DNA of 64,000 nt from Prosthecobacter debontii (GTDB taxonomy: Bacteria; Verrucomicrobiota; Verrucomicrobiia; Verrucomicrobiales; Verrucomicrobiaceae). Below are positions 52,094-61,292 of this stretch, piece by piece. Positions within the stretch are counted from its first letter, which is position 1, and the number at the start of each line of letters is the position of its first letter. The stretch lies in contig NZ_FUYE01000001.1 of assembly GCF_900167535.1 (NCBI RefSeq), forward strand, positions 186,001-250,000, in the 5' to 3' direction. A program made the position numbers and the translations under genes. The notes under the pieces are model-generated. The model was not told where the DNA came from, searched no databases, and was given only the letters and a program-made list of their open reading frames with translations.

Positions 52094-53380
52094 TTAAGCG
52101 TCCAGCTTCCAAGGCGCACGCATCGGGCGCAGCAGCATGGCATTGGCAGTGTCTTGTTGTGGGAAGGTTTCCGTAACCGGATCGAATGTTAGGCCATGGC
52201 CGACTTTCGCGGCAATCGCGCCCATGTGGCAGATCGTCGCCGCCCGTTGAGCGATCTCCGCTGGAGCCGCCACCTCGCCGCGTGAGTAGATGGCATCAAC
52301 GAAGTTGCGATGATGGTTCTTCGACACATAGAGCCGCACATCTCCATCCTTCATTTTGGTGCGGAGGATGTTGATATCACTGGCCTTCAGCATCTCGGAT
52401 TCGGAGAAGACCCAGCCCTCGCTGCCAATAAACTTCGTGCCGTAAGTGGCTTTATCATCGGTGGTGAAGAGCGTCATCTTCACGCCATTGGCATAGCGAT
52501 ACTGGATGCGATACTGCTCAGGCGCATCGTAGAGGCCCTGCGTGCGTTTCTTCACCTGAAGCGCCTCGACTTCCACAGGTGCGGTATCGTCCATGCCTGC
52601 GCCCCATTGCGCTACATCCACAAAGTGAGCCCCCCAATCGGTGATGTAACCCGGCGCATATTCATCGATCCAGCGGAAGTTAAAATGACAACGCGCGGCG
52701 GTGTAAGGCCGCTCCGGCGCACTGCCTAGCCACATGGCATAGTCCAGGTGGGGAGGCACGGGTTCAGGTCCTTCCATACCGGTGTACCCCCCACGAATGG
52801 CAAAGGTGCCGGGCACGCCAACTTCGATCTCCTTCAGCTCACCGATGTAACCGTTGCGCACCAGTTCACAGGCCATGCGCACCTTTAGGCCTGAGCGTCG
52901 CCAGGTGCCACATTGCAGGATCCGTTGATGCTCCTTCACCGCTTGGCAGATGGCGCGGCCTTCGACGATGCTCGCACCGAGGGGCTTTTCAGAAAACAGA
53001 TCTTTCCCAGCCTTGGCTGCAGCGATGGCCACATTGGCATGCCAATGATCCGGCGTGGCATTCATCACGGCATCCACATCGGTTCGGGCCAAGACATCGC
53101 GAAAGTCCTTGTAGCCGTCTTTGGCAGTCAGCCCCGCCATTTGCAAAGCCTTGTCGCGATGTTGATCATCCACATCACAGATGGCCACCACTTGCACGCG
53201 CTCATCTGCTAGAAAGGAGCGCAGATTGGCCGTGCCTTGGCCACCAGTGCCAATGCAGGCGAGGCGGATCTTGCTGTTCGGCGAGACGGCACCAGCTCTT
53301 CCGAGCACCGAGACTGGCAGGATCAGAGGAACAGTGGATTTGAGAAACTGACGGCGAGACAGGGCTGTGTTTCCAGGCAT
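52094..53380 (-). CDS. Tat-exported Gfo/Idh/MocA oxidoreductase
   Basis: About 428 residues from the ATG at 53380; the frame opens 25 codons further but without a Tat motif in place. The N-terminus has a twin-arginine signal, LSRRQFLKSTVP, followed by a hydrophobic stretch. The Rossmann fold opens IRLACIGTGGQGTANL, and VMNATPDHWHANVAIAAAKAGKDLFSEKPLG holds the conserved EKP lysine. The C-terminal region has ITDWGAHFVDVAQWG. These enzymes oxidise sugars or polyols with bound NAD(P); periplasmic Tat-exported members abound in PVC bacteria. It heads the operon with the SGNH and D-aminoacylase genes. Confidence 0.92.
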   Translation of the reverse strand: MPGNTALSRRQFLKSTVPLILPVSVLGRAGAVSPNSKIRLACIGTGGQGTANLRSFLADERVQVVAICDVDDQHRDKALQMAGLTAKDGYKDFRDVLARTDVDAVMNATPDHWHANVAIAAAKAGKDLFSEKPLGASIVEGRAICQAVKEHQRILQCGTWRRSGLKVRMACELVRNGYIGELKEIEVGVPGTFAIRGGYTGMEGPEPVPPHLDYAMWLGSAPERPYTAARCHFNFRWIDEYAPGYITDWGAHFVDVAQWGAGMDDTAPVEVEALQVKKRTQGLYDAPEQYRIQYRYANGVKMTLFTTDDKATYGTKFIGSEGWVFSESEMLKASDINILRTKMKDGDVRLYVSKNHHRNFVDAIYSRGEVAAPAEIAQRAATICHMGAIAAKVGHGLTFDPVTETFPQQDTANAMLLRPMRAPWKLDA

Positions 53381-53552
53381 GGGACACCAACGTTCTTTGG
53401 GGCCAGCTTTGATTGGCCTGTTTCTGACGGTTTCTGATACGTTTTCGCCATTCACCCCTCAGAAAGTTCATTTTTTCTTCCTCGCCTTAACCTTTTCTAA
53501 AGGTTGGCGGTTCAGAGTGCGGATGGGAGCAGACCTCTGCACCACCCCTTTC

Positions 53553-54971
53553 ATGAAACTCTCCAATCCCCCCCGGAGCCTCATTGGCCTGTCAGGCATC
53601 GCCCTGACTGTGCTGATGGGGGCCTGCACCTCCCTCAAGCGTGAGCAGAGCGAGCTCGCGGTTCCAGGACGCTGGCAAGGGCGCGCTTCATCCACCGTGC
53701 CTTTGGATACCACCAGCCTTCCGAAATGGTGGCAGCGCTTCAATGATCCCGTGCTGAATCAGATCATCGCAGAGGCGCTTCAATCCAGTCCCGACGTGCG
53801 CACCGCACTTGCACGGGTGGATGAATACAAGGCCCGCCGTGGGGTGACCAAGTCCAACCTTTTCCCCACCGTCAGTGCCGGGTTTACTGGGCGTGCGTCT
53901 CGAACCGACAACCGCCAGACGAACCTCATCACCAATAGCGATAGCTACAGCACCTCGCTGGACGCCAGTTGGGAATTGGATCTCTTCGGCAAACTGCGCC
54001 AGAACTTCAAGGCGTCCTCGGCTGATCTGGCCCAGGTGACTGAAGATCATTACGGTGCCCAAGTCACCCTCGCCGCCGCTGTGGCCGAAGCCTATGTGGA
54101 CCTGCGCACGGCGGAATCTCAGCTCGCCGTGTATGAAAGGAATCTCGCCACCCGTGGAGAGACCGTGCAACTGACGCGCTGGCGTGAGCAAGCCGGTGAA
54201 GGCAACAGCCTGGAAACGCAGCAAGCGGTGAGCACCCTGGAACAGGCACGCGCCACCATCCCAACGCTCAAACAAACGATTGAACAAACACGCAATCAAC
54301 TGGCCTTGCTCGCTGGCAAAACCCCAGGCGCGCTGAATGCCCAGTTGATGAAACGACAGAAGGTCCCACAACCCCCCAGCGTGCTAGCCATCGGCATCCC
54401 TGCCGAGACTCTCCGCCAACGCCCGGATGTGCGGGCGGCTGAGCGAGGCATCGAAGCCGCCGTAGCGCGGGTCAAATCGGCAGAGGCCGAGCGTTACCCC
54501 ACCTTGACGCTCAGTGGCTCTCTCGGCCTGGATGCACTGAAGTCGGGCAGTTTCTTTTCACCCGAAGTCGCCGCTGCCAATGCGGCGGGCAGCCTCGCCG
54601 CTCCGATCTTCAACGCCAGTCGCATCCGCCAAACCATCAACATCCAGAGCGCTCAAGAAAAGCAGGTGGTCATCGCCTATGAATCCACGGTGCTTCAGGC
54701 CTTGAACGAAGTCGAGAATGCGCTGATTGCCATCAATCGCACCAATGAACGCCTGCAGACTCTCAATGGTGCTGTAGCCTCGGCTCGGGAAGCCGCTACC
54801 CTGGCGGCTCAGAGTTATGAGGCTGGTCAAGTGGACCTCTTGGATGTGCTGGATGCTCAACGCACCCTGCTCAGCCTGGAGGAGCAGCAGACCCTGACTC
54901 AAGGCAGCCGCACCACGGCTCACATTCAACTCTACAAAGCCCTCGGCGGCGGCTGGTCGAAACAAGGCTGA
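53553..54971 (+). CDS. Outer-membrane factor, NodT-family lipoprotein
   Basis: About 472 residues from the ATG at 53553; the frame is open 62 codons earlier, but the new start gives a proper lipobox (VLMGAC). TolC-like repeats are visible: PKWWQRFNDPVLNQIIAEALQSSPDVRTALARV, YSTSLDASWELDLFGKLR, LRQRPDVRAAERGIEAA, and SYEAGQVDLLDVLDAQRTLL. It forms the outer-membrane channel of the tripartite pump. It is the first gene of the efflux operon, 19 bp before the adaptor. Confidence 0.95.
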   Translation: MKLSNPPRSLIGLSGIALTVLMGACTSLKREQSELAVPGRWQGRASSTVPLDTTSLPKWWQRFNDPVLNQIIAEALQSSPDVRTALARVDEYKARRGVTKSNLFPTVSAGFTGRASRTDNRQTNLITNSDSYSTSLDASWELDLFGKLRQNFKASSADLAQVTEDHYGAQVTLAAAVAEAYVDLRTAESQLAVYERNLATRGETVQLTRWREQAGEGNSLETQQAVSTLEQARATIPTLKQTIEQTRNQLALLAGKTPGALNAQLMKRQKVPQPPSVLAIGIPAETLRQRPDVRAAERGIEAAVARVKSAEAERYPTLTLSGSLGLDALKSGSFFSPEVAAANAAGSLAAPIFNASRIRQTINIQSAQEKQVVIAYESTVLQALNEVENALIAINRTNERLQTLNGAVASAREAATLAAQSYEAGQVDLLDVLDAQRTLLSLEEQQTLTQGSRTTAHIQLYKALGGGWSKQG

Positions 54972-54990
54972 ACCTTCTCCCCCAACACGT

Positions 54991-56349
54991 ATGGAATCAA
55001 CAACCTCAACTTCACCCGAAGATCTGGGCAAGCTCATTGGAGCCCAAAAAGGATCATCCTCCGCCCGCTGGATCACGTGGCTGATTGTCGTGAGTGTGCT
55101 CGCAGGTCTCGGCTATTTTGGCTGGACCAAGTTTAACACACCTACCACCCCACTCGTCAGCTATGCGACCGAGCCGCTGGCACGTGGCGACATCAGCCTC
55201 ACCATCACTGCCACCGGCAACCTGGAGCCCACCAATGAAGTCACCATTGGCAGTGTGCTTTCAGGCAATGCCGATGAGGTTTTTGTGGATATCAACGACC
55301 GTGTCAAGAAAGGCCAGGAACTCGCCAAGATCACCATCCGCCGCCTCGAGCAAGACACGGACAATAGCCGTGCAGCTCTGAACTCTGCCCGTGCGAAGGT
55401 GAAGCAAGTGGAGGCCACTCTGGCCGAGAATGAAGCGAGTCTGGCGCGCCTGCAGGAGCTGCATAAACTCAGTGGCGGCAAGACCCCGTCCAAGGCCGAT
55501 ATGGTCACCGCCCAGGCCTCCGTCGCCCGCGCCCAGGCCGACCTCGGCAGCGCGAAAGCTTCGGTGGAACAAGCCGAGGCAGAACTGCGAGCCAATGAGA
55601 GCGACCAAGCCAACGCCATCCTGCGTTCACCCATTGATGGCATCGTGCTCACGCGCTCGTTGGAACCCGGTCAAACCGTGGCGGCCAGCTTCACGGCACC
55701 TGAGCTGTTCGTCATCGCGGAAAACCTTGAACACATGAAGCTCAAAGTGGCTGTGGCAGAAGCAGACATCGGTCGAGTCCAAGCCGACCAACAGGCTACC
55801 TTCAGTGTCGATGCCTGGCCTGATCGTTCTTATGAAGCCAAGGTCACACGCGTTTCATTTGGCTCTGCCATTACCGATAACGTGGTCACCTATGAAACCG
55901 AATTGGAGGTGTCTAACAAAGACTTGAGCCTACGTCCCGGAATGACCGCCACAGCCGACATCCATGTCGCTAAAAGTGATGACGTGCTCATCGTTCCCAC
56001 CTCAGCTCTCCGTTTCAATCCTTCCGCAGCCTCCAGCTCGCACTCGGGTTTTGGCGGCATGGGTGGAGGTGGTGGTGGCGGTGAAAAGAAATCCTTCGTG
56101 CAGAGCCTGATCCCTAGCCCGCGTCGGTCACGAAGTGGACCTCGTTCCTCTGAAGATGAAAAGCGTCCTGGCTCCGCAAAGGGAAAACATGCAGGCCACT
56201 CTCAGATCTGGATTCTACGAAATGGCAAGCCCGAGGCCGTGCCTGTCAAGACGGGCCTCTCTGATGGCCGCTATGTCGAAGTCTCGGGTGAAGGTCTGGA
56301 GGAAGGCATGGCCGTCATCACCCGCACCAACAGCATCGTCAAGCCATGA
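54991..56349 (+). CDS. MacA/HlyD-type periplasmic adaptor
   Basis: 452 residues. A single membrane helix at about 30-48 (WITWLIVVSVLAGLGYF) anchors it. The beta-barrel and lipoyl halves flank a coiled coil (EQDTDNSRAALNSARAKVKQ ... AEAELRANESDQANAILRSP) and the membrane-proximal part has LRPGMTATADIHV. A Gly-rich linker (GFGGMGGGGGGGEKK) and basic stretch lie before the last 90 residues. It links the ABC transporter to the NodT channel. Its stop overlaps the ATPase start by four bases (ATGA). Confidence 0.93.
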   Translation: MESTTSTSPEDLGKLIGAQKGSSSARWITWLIVVSVLAGLGYFGWTKFNTPTTPLVSYATEPLARGDISLTITATGNLEPTNEVTIGSVLSGNADEVFVDINDRVKKGQELAKITIRRLEQDTDNSRAALNSARAKVKQVEATLAENEASLARLQELHKLSGGKTPSKADMVTAQASVARAQADLGSAKASVEQAEAELRANESDQANAILRSPIDGIVLTRSLEPGQTVAASFTAPELFVIAENLEHMKLKVAVAEADIGRVQADQQATFSVDAWPDRSYEAKVTRVSFGSAITDNVVTYETELEVSNKDLSLRPGMTATADIHVAKSDDVLIVPTSALRFNPSAASSSHSGFGGMGGGGGGGEKKSFVQSLIPSPRRSRSGPRSSEDEKRPGSAKGKHAGHSQIWILRNGKPEAVPVKTGLSDGRYVEVSGEGLEEGMAVITRTNSIVKP

Positions 56350-57050
56350 ATGCTGCCGCCACCAAGCCCCTCATCTCGCTACATGACCTGACCAAAACCT
56401 ATGGTAAAGGTGATGCCGCCTTCCAGGCTCTGCGCGGTGTGGATCTGACCATTGATCGGGGGGAGTTTGTGGCTGTCATGGGGCCCAGCGGATCCGGCAA
56501 ATCCACACTGATGAATTTGTTAGGCTGCTTGGATACACCCACCACAGGGCAATACCTGTATCAAAACATTCCGGTGGAAACTCTGGATTCCGAACAGCGC
56601 TCCCTGCTTCGTCGTCATGCCCTGGGTTTTATTTTCCAGGGCTTCAATCTCCTGGCACGCACTAGCGCGCTGGAGAATGTCGAGCTGCCCTTGCTCTACC
56701 GAGGTATTTCCAAAAAGGAGCGGAGGGAGCGCGCCATCGAAGCGCTCAGGTCCGTCGGGCTGCCCACCAAACTGCGTAACACACCCGCCGAACTCTCAGG
56801 CGGCCAGCAGCAGCGTGTGGCCATCGCTCGTGCCGTCGTGACGGAACCTAGCACTCTGTTCGCTGACGAACCCACCGGTAATCTCGATACCTCCACCACA
56901 GCGGAGATCATGGAACTGCTCACACGTCTCAATGAAGATCGCGGCATCACCGTCGTCATGGTCACCCACGAAGATGAAGTCGCGGCTTATGCCAAACGCA
57001 CCGTGCGAGTGAAGGACGGCCTCATTGAGTCCGATATTCGCCGCACCTAA
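56346..57050 (+). CDS. MacB-type ABC transporter ATPase
   Basis: 234 residues. Walker [10 protein letters not shown] is near residue 46, the Q-loop [26 protein letters not shown], the signature [14 protein letters not shown], Walker [12 protein letters not shown] and the switch His in VTHEDEVAA. This is the stand-alone ATPase of MacB/LolD-type systems and powers mechanotransmission rather than direct import. The permease follows after 8-20 bp. Confidence 0.95.
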   Translation: MNAAATKPLISLHDLTKTYGKGDAAFQALRGVDLTIDRGEFVAVMGPSGSGKSTLMNLLGCLDTPTTGQYLYQNIPVETLDSEQRSLLRRHALGFIFQGFNLLARTSALENVELPLLYRGISKKERRERAIEALRSVGLPTKLRNTPAELSGGQQQRVAIARAVVTEPSTLFADEPTGNLDTSTTAEIMELLTRLNEDRGITVVMVTHEDEVAAYAKRTVRVKDGLIESDIRRT

Positions 57051-57070
57051 CCATCAATTTGCTCTTTCGT

Positions 57071-58279
57071 ATGCTTTGGAATGCTTTCACCATCGCTCTC
57101 CGCGAAATACGGCGAAACCTCACCCGTGCCTTTTTGACGGTGCTCGGCATCATCATCGGGGTCGCCGCCGTGATCACCATGGTCACGCTTGGCCAAGGCA
57201 CCACTCAGGCGGTGAAAAACCAAATCTCCAATCTCGGCACCAATCTCCTCACGCTCCGTCCCGGCACCGGCTTTGGCCCGCGCACGGCTGGGGTTCCCAA
57301 TTTCACCCAAAGAGATGCCGATGCTGTCCGAGATCAGATCACCGGGCTGGCTGCCGTCGCTCCGGTGATGTCGGCAAGCCTCAGCACCATCTACTTCCAA
57401 AACGCCCGCACCACCCAGATCACAGGCACGACACCGGAATACTTCAACATCAGCAAATGGAGCATCGGTGAAGGACGTTTCTTCACCGAAGAAGACTATC
57501 GCACCGGAGCGGCCGTCTGCGTGATCGGCACCACGGTTCAAAAAGAGTTGTTTGAAGGTGATGACGCCCTGGGGAAAAAGATCCGTCTGGGCAAAGCCTC
57601 CTGCACTGTGATTGGCATTCTAGTCTCCAAGGGACAATCCTTTGGAGGTGACCAAGATGATACGGTCGTCGTGCCACTGACCACGCTCCAACGTCGCCTG
57701 GTCGGCAAGACCTCGGCACAAGACGTCCGGGAGATCATGATGTCTGCCGAAGATGGAGCCGATACGGATGCCGTGATCAATGACATCACCTCGCTGATGC
57801 GGCAGCGTCGTTCACTGCAAGCGAATGAAAATGACAACTTCTCCATCCGCGACACCCGTCAGTTGGCCGAGACGCTGAGTGCCTCCACTCAGATGATGAC
57901 CAGCCTGCTCGCAGCCGTGGCAGGGGTCAGTCTCCTCGTCGGCGGCATCGGCATCATGAACATTATGCTGGTGTCCGTCACGGAACGCACCCGCGAGATT
58001 GGAATCCGTCTGGCCATCGGAGCACGGGCCCGTGAGGTCCTGCTCCAGTTCCTCGTGGAAGCGGTGACACTCTCGTCCATTGGCGGAGTCATTGGCATTT
58101 CATTGGCCCTGGGACTGTGCATTTTTCTGGCACAGCTCATCGACGTGCCGTTTATGTTTGATGCACGTATCAACATCATCGCCTTCTTTTTCTCCACAGC
58201 CGTCGGCATCATTTTTGGATTCACTCCGGCTCGCCGTGCGGCCAAGCTGGACCCGATCGAAGCCCTACGTCACGAATAA
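57071..58279 (+). CDS. MacB/FtsX-type ABC permease
   Basis: About 402 residues from the ATG at 57071 (a TTG at 57059 would add four). One N-terminal membrane helix ([19 protein letters not shown]) is followed by the MacB periplasmic core, then three C-terminal helices ([33 protein letters not shown]). The sequence [25 protein letters not shown] is the coupling-helix hallmark of the family. It exports peptides, lipopeptides or drugs via the adaptor and channel. The response regulator starts 12 bp later. Confidence 0.95.
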   Translation: MLWNAFTIALREIRRNLTRAFLTVLGIIIGVAAVITMVTLGQGTTQAVKNQISNLGTNLLTLRPGTGFGPRTAGVPNFTQRDADAVRDQITGLAAVAPVMSASLSTIYFQNARTTQITGTTPEYFNISKWSIGEGRFFTEEDYRTGAAVCVIGTTVQKELFEGDDALGKKIRLGKASCTVIGILVSKGQSFGGDQDDTVVVPLTTLQRRLVGKTSAQDVREIMMSAEDGADTDAVINDITSLMRQRRSLQANENDNFSIRDTRQLAETLSASTQMMTSLLAAVAGVSLLVGGIGIMNIMLVSVTERTREIGIRLAIGARAREVLLQFLVEAVTLSSIGGVIGISLALGLCIFLAQLIDVPFMFDARINIIAFFFSTAVGIIFGFTPARRAAKLDPIEALRHE

Positions 58280-58291
58280 ACCGCTCATGTC

Positions 58292-58942
58292 ATGAGAGTC
58301 CTCCTGGTCGAAGACGATCCTCACCTGATACGTAGCCTTGCCGCCACTCTGCGGGAAGAAAACTATGCTGTGGATGAGGCTCAGGACGGCGAGGACGGTC
58401 TCTTCAAAGCCCAGACCGAAAACTACGATGCGATCATCCTGGATGTGATGCTGCCTCACCTGAATGGATGGCAAGTCCTGGAGCGATTAAGACCCGCTCG
58501 AAAAACCCCCGTGCTCATGCTTACCGCTCGGGATGCGGTGCGAGATCGCATCAAAGGCCTCGACACAGGGGCCGATGATTATCTGACCAAGCCCTTCGAT
58601 ATCGACGAACTGCTCGCCCGATTGCGTGCGCTGATACGGCGTGCGGCGGGTCAAACCCATTCCATCATCGAGATCAGCGAGCTCACCCTGGACACGGCGG
58701 CTCGCACCGTCCGGCTCAGTGGCCAAGAAGTCGCCCTCACGGCTAGAGAATACGCCCTGCTCGAATACCTAGCCCTCCATCGCGGCCAAGTGGTCAGTCG
58801 CACGACCCTGTATGAGCATCTCTTCGATGAAGATGACTCGTCCCTTTCCAATCTGCTGGATGTGCATGTCTCCAATCTGCGCAAGAAGCTCGGCCCTGAC
58901 ATCATCACCACCCGGCGTGGCCATGGCTACAGCATGACCTAA
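58292..58942 (+). CDS. OmpR/PhoB-type response regulator
   Basis: 216 residues. Receiver domain: acidic pair VEDD (7-9), phospho-acceptor D51 (IILDVMLP), Thr in MLTARD and Lys in TKPF. The winged-helix effector domain is LTAREYALLEYLALHRGQVVSRTTLYEHLF, ending HVSNLRKKLG and RGHGYSMT. It is partnered with the histidine kinase 6 bp downstream and likely controls the efflux operon in which it is embedded. Confidence 0.96.
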   Translation: MRVLLVEDDPHLIRSLAATLREENYAVDEAQDGEDGLFKAQTENYDAIILDVMLPHLNGWQVLERLRPARKTPVLMLTARDAVRDRIKGLDTGADDYLTKPFDIDELLARLRALIRRAAGQTHSIIEISELTLDTAARTVRLSGQEVALTAREYALLEYLALHRGQVVSRTTLYEHLFDEDDSSLSNLLDVHVSNLRKKLGPDIITTRRGHGYSMT

Positions 58943-58948
58943 CTAGAA

Positions 58949-60409
58949 ATGATTAAAACACTTCTCCAATCCCTCCGCTGGCGGCTCCAGGTTTGGCATG
59001 GGCTGCTGCTTTTGGTCGTTATTGCAGCGTCATTTGGCCCGGGGTATCACTTTGCGTTGGAGAATCAAATGCAGCGGATTGATCGTGAACTCGGCCGCAT
59101 GGAGCGCGGCTTGATCCGTTCACTCATGGATGTGATTCAAGGCATCCCCAGTCCCGAAGCCCGACACGATCAGCCTTTCTTATCTTTCCCTGAATTCGTC
59201 CAAAAGCTCATCGCTCAAAAAGTCGCTCCACCTGAAGCCACGGCGACTCAGTTTCAAGGAACCGAACCCGGGTATGCCTACTACAGCATTCGCGACCAAG
59301 ACGATAACATCATCCTGCAATCGGAGAATGCCCCGGCTGATCTCAAGTTCCTGCCCATCCCTGCCACGGATGTGAGCGAAGAGGCCCGTAGCATCGACAA
59401 TCGCCGTGAAAACCTGCGCAGCACAGCCCATGGACTGAAGATCGTCGTGGGCCGTGACATCACTCCTGAACTTCAAGAAATGCGCACCATGGCTTGGTTG
59501 CATTTGCTCATCGGGCTCGGTGTTTGGATCTTGGCACTGCTGGGTGATTGGTGGTTATCCGGACGCGCCATTCGCCCTATCCAAGCGATCAGTCAAACCG
59601 CCACGCGAATCGCCGATGGCAATCTTGAGGCGCGGATCGACATCACCGAGACTGACAGCGAACTCGGGCAACTCAGTCAAGTGCTCAACCAAACCTTCGA
59701 GCGATTGCATGCCTCCTTCGAAAGACAGCGTCAATTCACTGCGGATGCTTCCCATGAGTTACGCACGCCTATCACCATCCTGCTTTCGGAGACGCAACGC
59801 ATCCTCAAGCGTGAACGCAGCTCTGAGGAATATCGTGAGGTGCTCGAAACCTGCGCTTTCACCGCTCAGCGCATGCGCCGCCTCGTCGAGGCCTTGCTGC
59901 TCCTCGCCCGACAAGAAAACGATGGCGTTAGGACGCATCACGAATCCTGCGATCTCGCGGTGATCCTGCATGAAGTCATCCAGCAGCTGACGCCTTTAGC
60001 TCGTGAACGCGGTCATCACATCGTCTCCAGTCTCGTCTCCGTTCCCCTCAGGGCAGATCCCGCAGGACTGGCCATTCTAGCCAGCAATCTCATCAGTAAT
60101 GCCCTGCAACATGGGGGTAAAGTCGAAGTCAGTTGCAGCCGAGAAGGTGACACGGCGATGTTCACGGTCAGTGACGATGGACCAGGGATTGCGGAAACCG
60201 ATCTGCCTCACATTTTTGATCGTTTCTATCGAGCAGACCAAGCACGCACCAGCACCTCAGGCCATACCGGCCTCGGACTTTCCATCGCCAAAGCGATCGT
60301 TGATAAACACGGTGGCAGCATTCAGGCAGTCAATCTACCGCAGGGTGCAAGCTTCGAAGTCAAACTACCGCGTCATCTGACGGAATTGCAGGATGAAGCT
60401 CTGGCTTAG
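58949..60409 (+). CDS. Sensor histidine kinase
   Basis: 486 residues. Two membrane helices (about 20-36 and 185-205) frame a 150-residue periplasmic sensor. A HAMP domain follows (RPIQAISQTATRIADGNLEARI). The phospho-acceptor is H269 in ADASHELRTPITIL, and the ATP-binding boxes are ASNLISNALQHGG (N), VSDDGPGIAETDLPHIFDRFYRAD (G1, F) and GHTGLGLSIAKAIVDKHGG (G2). It is the cognate kinase of the adjacent regulator, and periplasmic substrates of the pump are its likely signal. Confidence 0.96.
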   Translation: MIKTLLQSLRWRLQVWHGLLLLVVIAASFGPGYHFALENQMQRIDRELGRMERGLIRSLMDVIQGIPSPEARHDQPFLSFPEFVQKLIAQKVAPPEATATQFQGTEPGYAYYSIRDQDDNIILQSENAPADLKFLPIPATDVSEEARSIDNRRENLRSTAHGLKIVVGRDITPELQEMRTMAWLHLLIGLGVWILALLGDWWLSGRAIRPIQAISQTATRIADGNLEARIDITETDSELGQLSQVLNQTFERLHASFERQRQFTADASHELRTPITILLSETQRILKRERSSEEYREVLETCAFTAQRMRRLVEALLLLARQENDGVRTHHESCDLAVILHEVIQQLTPLARERGHHIVSSLVSVPLRADPAGLAILASNLISNALQHGGKVEVSCSREGDTAMFTVSDDGPGIAETDLPHIFDRFYRADQARTSTSGHTGLGLSIAKAIVDKHGGSIQAVNLPQGASFEVKLPRHLTELQDEALA

Positions 60410-60454
60410 ACTAAAGATAATCGCAGTGGATTTCGGCCTCGCCCCTTTCTAACG

Positions 60455-61252
60455 ATGGCATCAATGCCCACGGATCATCGCGACTGGTATGACACTCCGC
60501 TTTATTACGACATCATCTTCGATGGAGACACGCCTCGTGAAGCGGCATTCCTTGAGGAAGTCTGGGCCTGCTACGGGCCACGCAGCCGCACTCGGAAACT
60601 CCTAGAGCCTGCCTGTGGCAGTGGCCGCCTCGTGCTCGAGATGGCTCGACGTGGCTGGAAAGTTTCGGGCTTCGATGGCAATGAACGCATGCTGCAATTC
60701 GCTCGTGAACGATTGAGCAAAGAGGGCCTGCAAGCCCTGTTGTGGAGTGATTGGATGCAGAGCTTTCACCTGCCTAAAACGGAGCCGTATGACTTGGCGC
60801 ATTGTCTCGTGAGCACTTTCAAATACCTGCTTACCGAAGCGGATGCGGTGGCCTTTCTGCAACGTATCGCGGCTTGCTTAAAGCCTGGGGGTGTCTTTGC
60901 TCTCGGCCTGCATTTGAGCGACTACTCGAAGGGGAAGGAAGAACACGAGCGCTGGGTGGCTCAGCGCGATGACATCCATGTCGTCTGCAACACCCACACT
61001 TGGGCCCCCAACCGCAAGACACGGCTGGAGGACTTGCGCACCCGATTGAAGATCACCCATGCCGGGCGTTCCCACTTGCAAGAAACTCGCTGGCAGTTCC
61101 GCACCTACGACGCACGCCAAGTCAAAGCCCTGCTGGGCCAAGTGCCCGAATTGCATCTGGCCGCCTGCTACGACTTCACCTACAACATCCACGAGCCGCG
61201 AGAGCTGGATGACAGCTATGCCGACATCGTGCTGATCCTTGTTCGTGAGTAA
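60455..61252 (+). CDS. Class I SAM-dependent methyltransferase
   Basis: 265 residues. The SAM site is LLEPACGSGRLVLEMARRGW, then VSGFDGNERMLQFARERL with the acidic ribose-binding residue, then LAHCLVSTFKYLLTEADAVAFLQRI and LKPGGVFALGLHL. Domain order fits a small cytoplasmic methyltransferase of unknown target. It stands 45 bp after the kinase gene and may be read with it, but nothing ties it to the efflux system. Confidence 0.83.
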   Translation: MASMPTDHRDWYDTPLYYDIIFDGDTPREAAFLEEVWACYGPRSRTRKLLEPACGSGRLVLEMARRGWKVSGFDGNERMLQFARERLSKEGLQALLWSDWMQSFHLPKTEPYDLAHCLVSTFKYLLTEADAVAFLQRIAACLKPGGVFALGLHLSDYSKGKEEHERWVAQRDDIHVVCNTHTWAPNRKTRLEDLRTRLKITHAGRSHLQETRWQFRTYDARQVKALLGQVPELHLAACYDFTYNIHEPRELDDSYADIVLILVRE

Positions 61253-61292
61253 AACGGAAGTTTTGCATCAACGAGCGTACAACACATCAACG

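Noticed and set aside
53367-53552. N-terminal extension of the NodT outer-membrane factor
   Set aside because: The extra 62 codons overlap the oppositely oriented oxidoreductase start and bury the lipobox; the ATG at 53553 yields a proper lipoprotein signal.
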